The position numbers and the translations under genes are program-made. Of a DNA stretch of 5,280 nucleotides, positions 4,902 to 5,280 are shown one piece after another. This DNA is from Verrucomicrobiota bacterium (GTDB lineage: Bacteria; Verrucomicrobiota; Verrucomicrobiia; Chthoniobacterales; UBA10450). The notes under the pieces are model-generated. The model was not told the origin of the DNA. It worked only from the letters and a program-made list of their open reading frames with translations, and did not search any database. The stretch covers positions 1 to 5,280 of the forward strand of contig QHOD01000137.1 of the NCBI GenBank assembly GCA_003218615.1, in the 5' to 3' direction. Position 1 is the first letter of the stretch, and every line of letters starts with the position of its first letter.

Positions 4902-5280
4902 GTGGCCCCAAGATTTCCATTATATCTGTGGCGAAAAGTGGCGGAGCCGCGATGGACGATCGCTCATGAAGAAACGTTGCAGGCGCGCGCTCGAGGTGGG
5001 CTTGCAATTATCTCGAGTCCGGGACGCAGACGATTGCAATTGGAGATTGTCTGCAAGTCGCGAACTGACGCGCAAAAACTCGTCAGCGAATTTGGTGGAC
5101 GCGGCAAGAAATTGCCACGCGATTGGCTGAAACGATTTGCGCGCGCTAACGAAACGAAGCGACCCCTCAAAATTGGGAAGCGGCTGCTGATCTTTAATGT
5201 GGGAGGGACCCCAGCGTCTCGAGTATCGCGGCACAAAGGCCATTCCCACATTTTCATTCCCGCAGGCGCGGCTTTTGGAA
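4902..5280 (+). CDS. prmA: 5' part of ribosomal protein L11 methyltransferase-like gene (runs off the window)
   Basis: An open frame from GTG 4902 continues to the window edge with no stop, giving about 126 residues. Features that fit PrmA, the SAM-dependent enzyme that methylates ribosomal protein L11: an N-terminal domain, a D-W-L-K segment followed by the P-L-K-I-G-K-R-L-L-I motif that precedes the catalytic domain, and then I-P-A-G-A-A-F-G at the very end. That last segment matches the start of the PrmA SAM-binding motif (DPGxAFGTGxHxTT). The GTG start is a choice: no ATG is available in frame, no clear ribosome-binding site is seen, and GTG 4938 is a possible alternative. The frame is also open upstream of 4902, to at least 4872. 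The spacer of 76 bp from the tRNA suggests the two could share a transcript. The family assignment is from remembered motifs; a related class I methyltransferase is possible. Confidence 0.72.
   Translation, partial: MAPRFPLYLWRKVAEPRWTIAHEETLQARARGGLAIISSPGRRRLQLEIVCKSRTDAQKLVSEFGGRGKKLPRDWLKRFARANETKRPLKIGKRLLIFNVGGTPASRVSRHKGHSHIFIPAGAAFG

Overview
The window looks like ordinary chromosomal sequence from a moderately GC-rich bacterium. The gene style is consistent with Verrucomicrobiota of the Spartobacteria/Chthoniobacterales type: a short TruB, a four-helix-bundle (S23/IVP-like) gene next to TTCGTCA-type short tandem repeats, and a DUF6249-like / ECF sigma / two-TM-protein cluster. The lineage is an inference from gene content and remembered family patterns; no phylogenetic marker was tested.

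Left part (1-3060, + strand): the tail of the conserved nusA-infB-rbfA-nrnA-truB-ribF translation/RNA-processing operon. The last 8 codons of an upstream gene (probably rbfA) overlap a DHH/DHHA1 phosphoesterase of the NrnA type. Its 3' end overlaps truB, which makes tRNA pseudouridine 55. Normally ribF follows directly. Here about 420 bp has been placed between truB and ribF: a short four-helix-bundle gene, an 11-bp inverted repeat at its two sides, and a 7-bp tandem repeat that ends six bases before the ribF start codon. RibF (bifunctional riboflavin kinase/FAD synthetase) itself looks complete.

Middle part (3074-4616, - strand, convergent with ribF): a three-gene cluster read right to left. 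It encodes a secreted/membrane DUF6249-like protein with a signal peptide, an ECF-type sigma-70 factor, and a small protein with two membrane segments in the place where an anti-sigma factor would be expected. The spacing is 9 nt and 4 nt, so this is almost certainly one transcript and probably a membrane-sensed sigma-factor switch.

Right part (4617-5280): a 134-bp divergent intergenic region, a complete tRNA-Gly(GCC) with encoded CCA, a short GC-rich inverted repeat, and the 5' part of a gene resembling ribosomal protein L11 methyltransferase (prmA). That gene runs off the window just as its SAM-binding motif begins.

Most of the window is well-understood housekeeping sequence. The parts that deserve a second look are the four-helix-bundle/repeat insert inside the operon and the sigma-factor cluster with a non-canonical candidate anti-sigma protein. 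I see no CRISPR array, IS element, phage gene or toxin-antitoxin pair.
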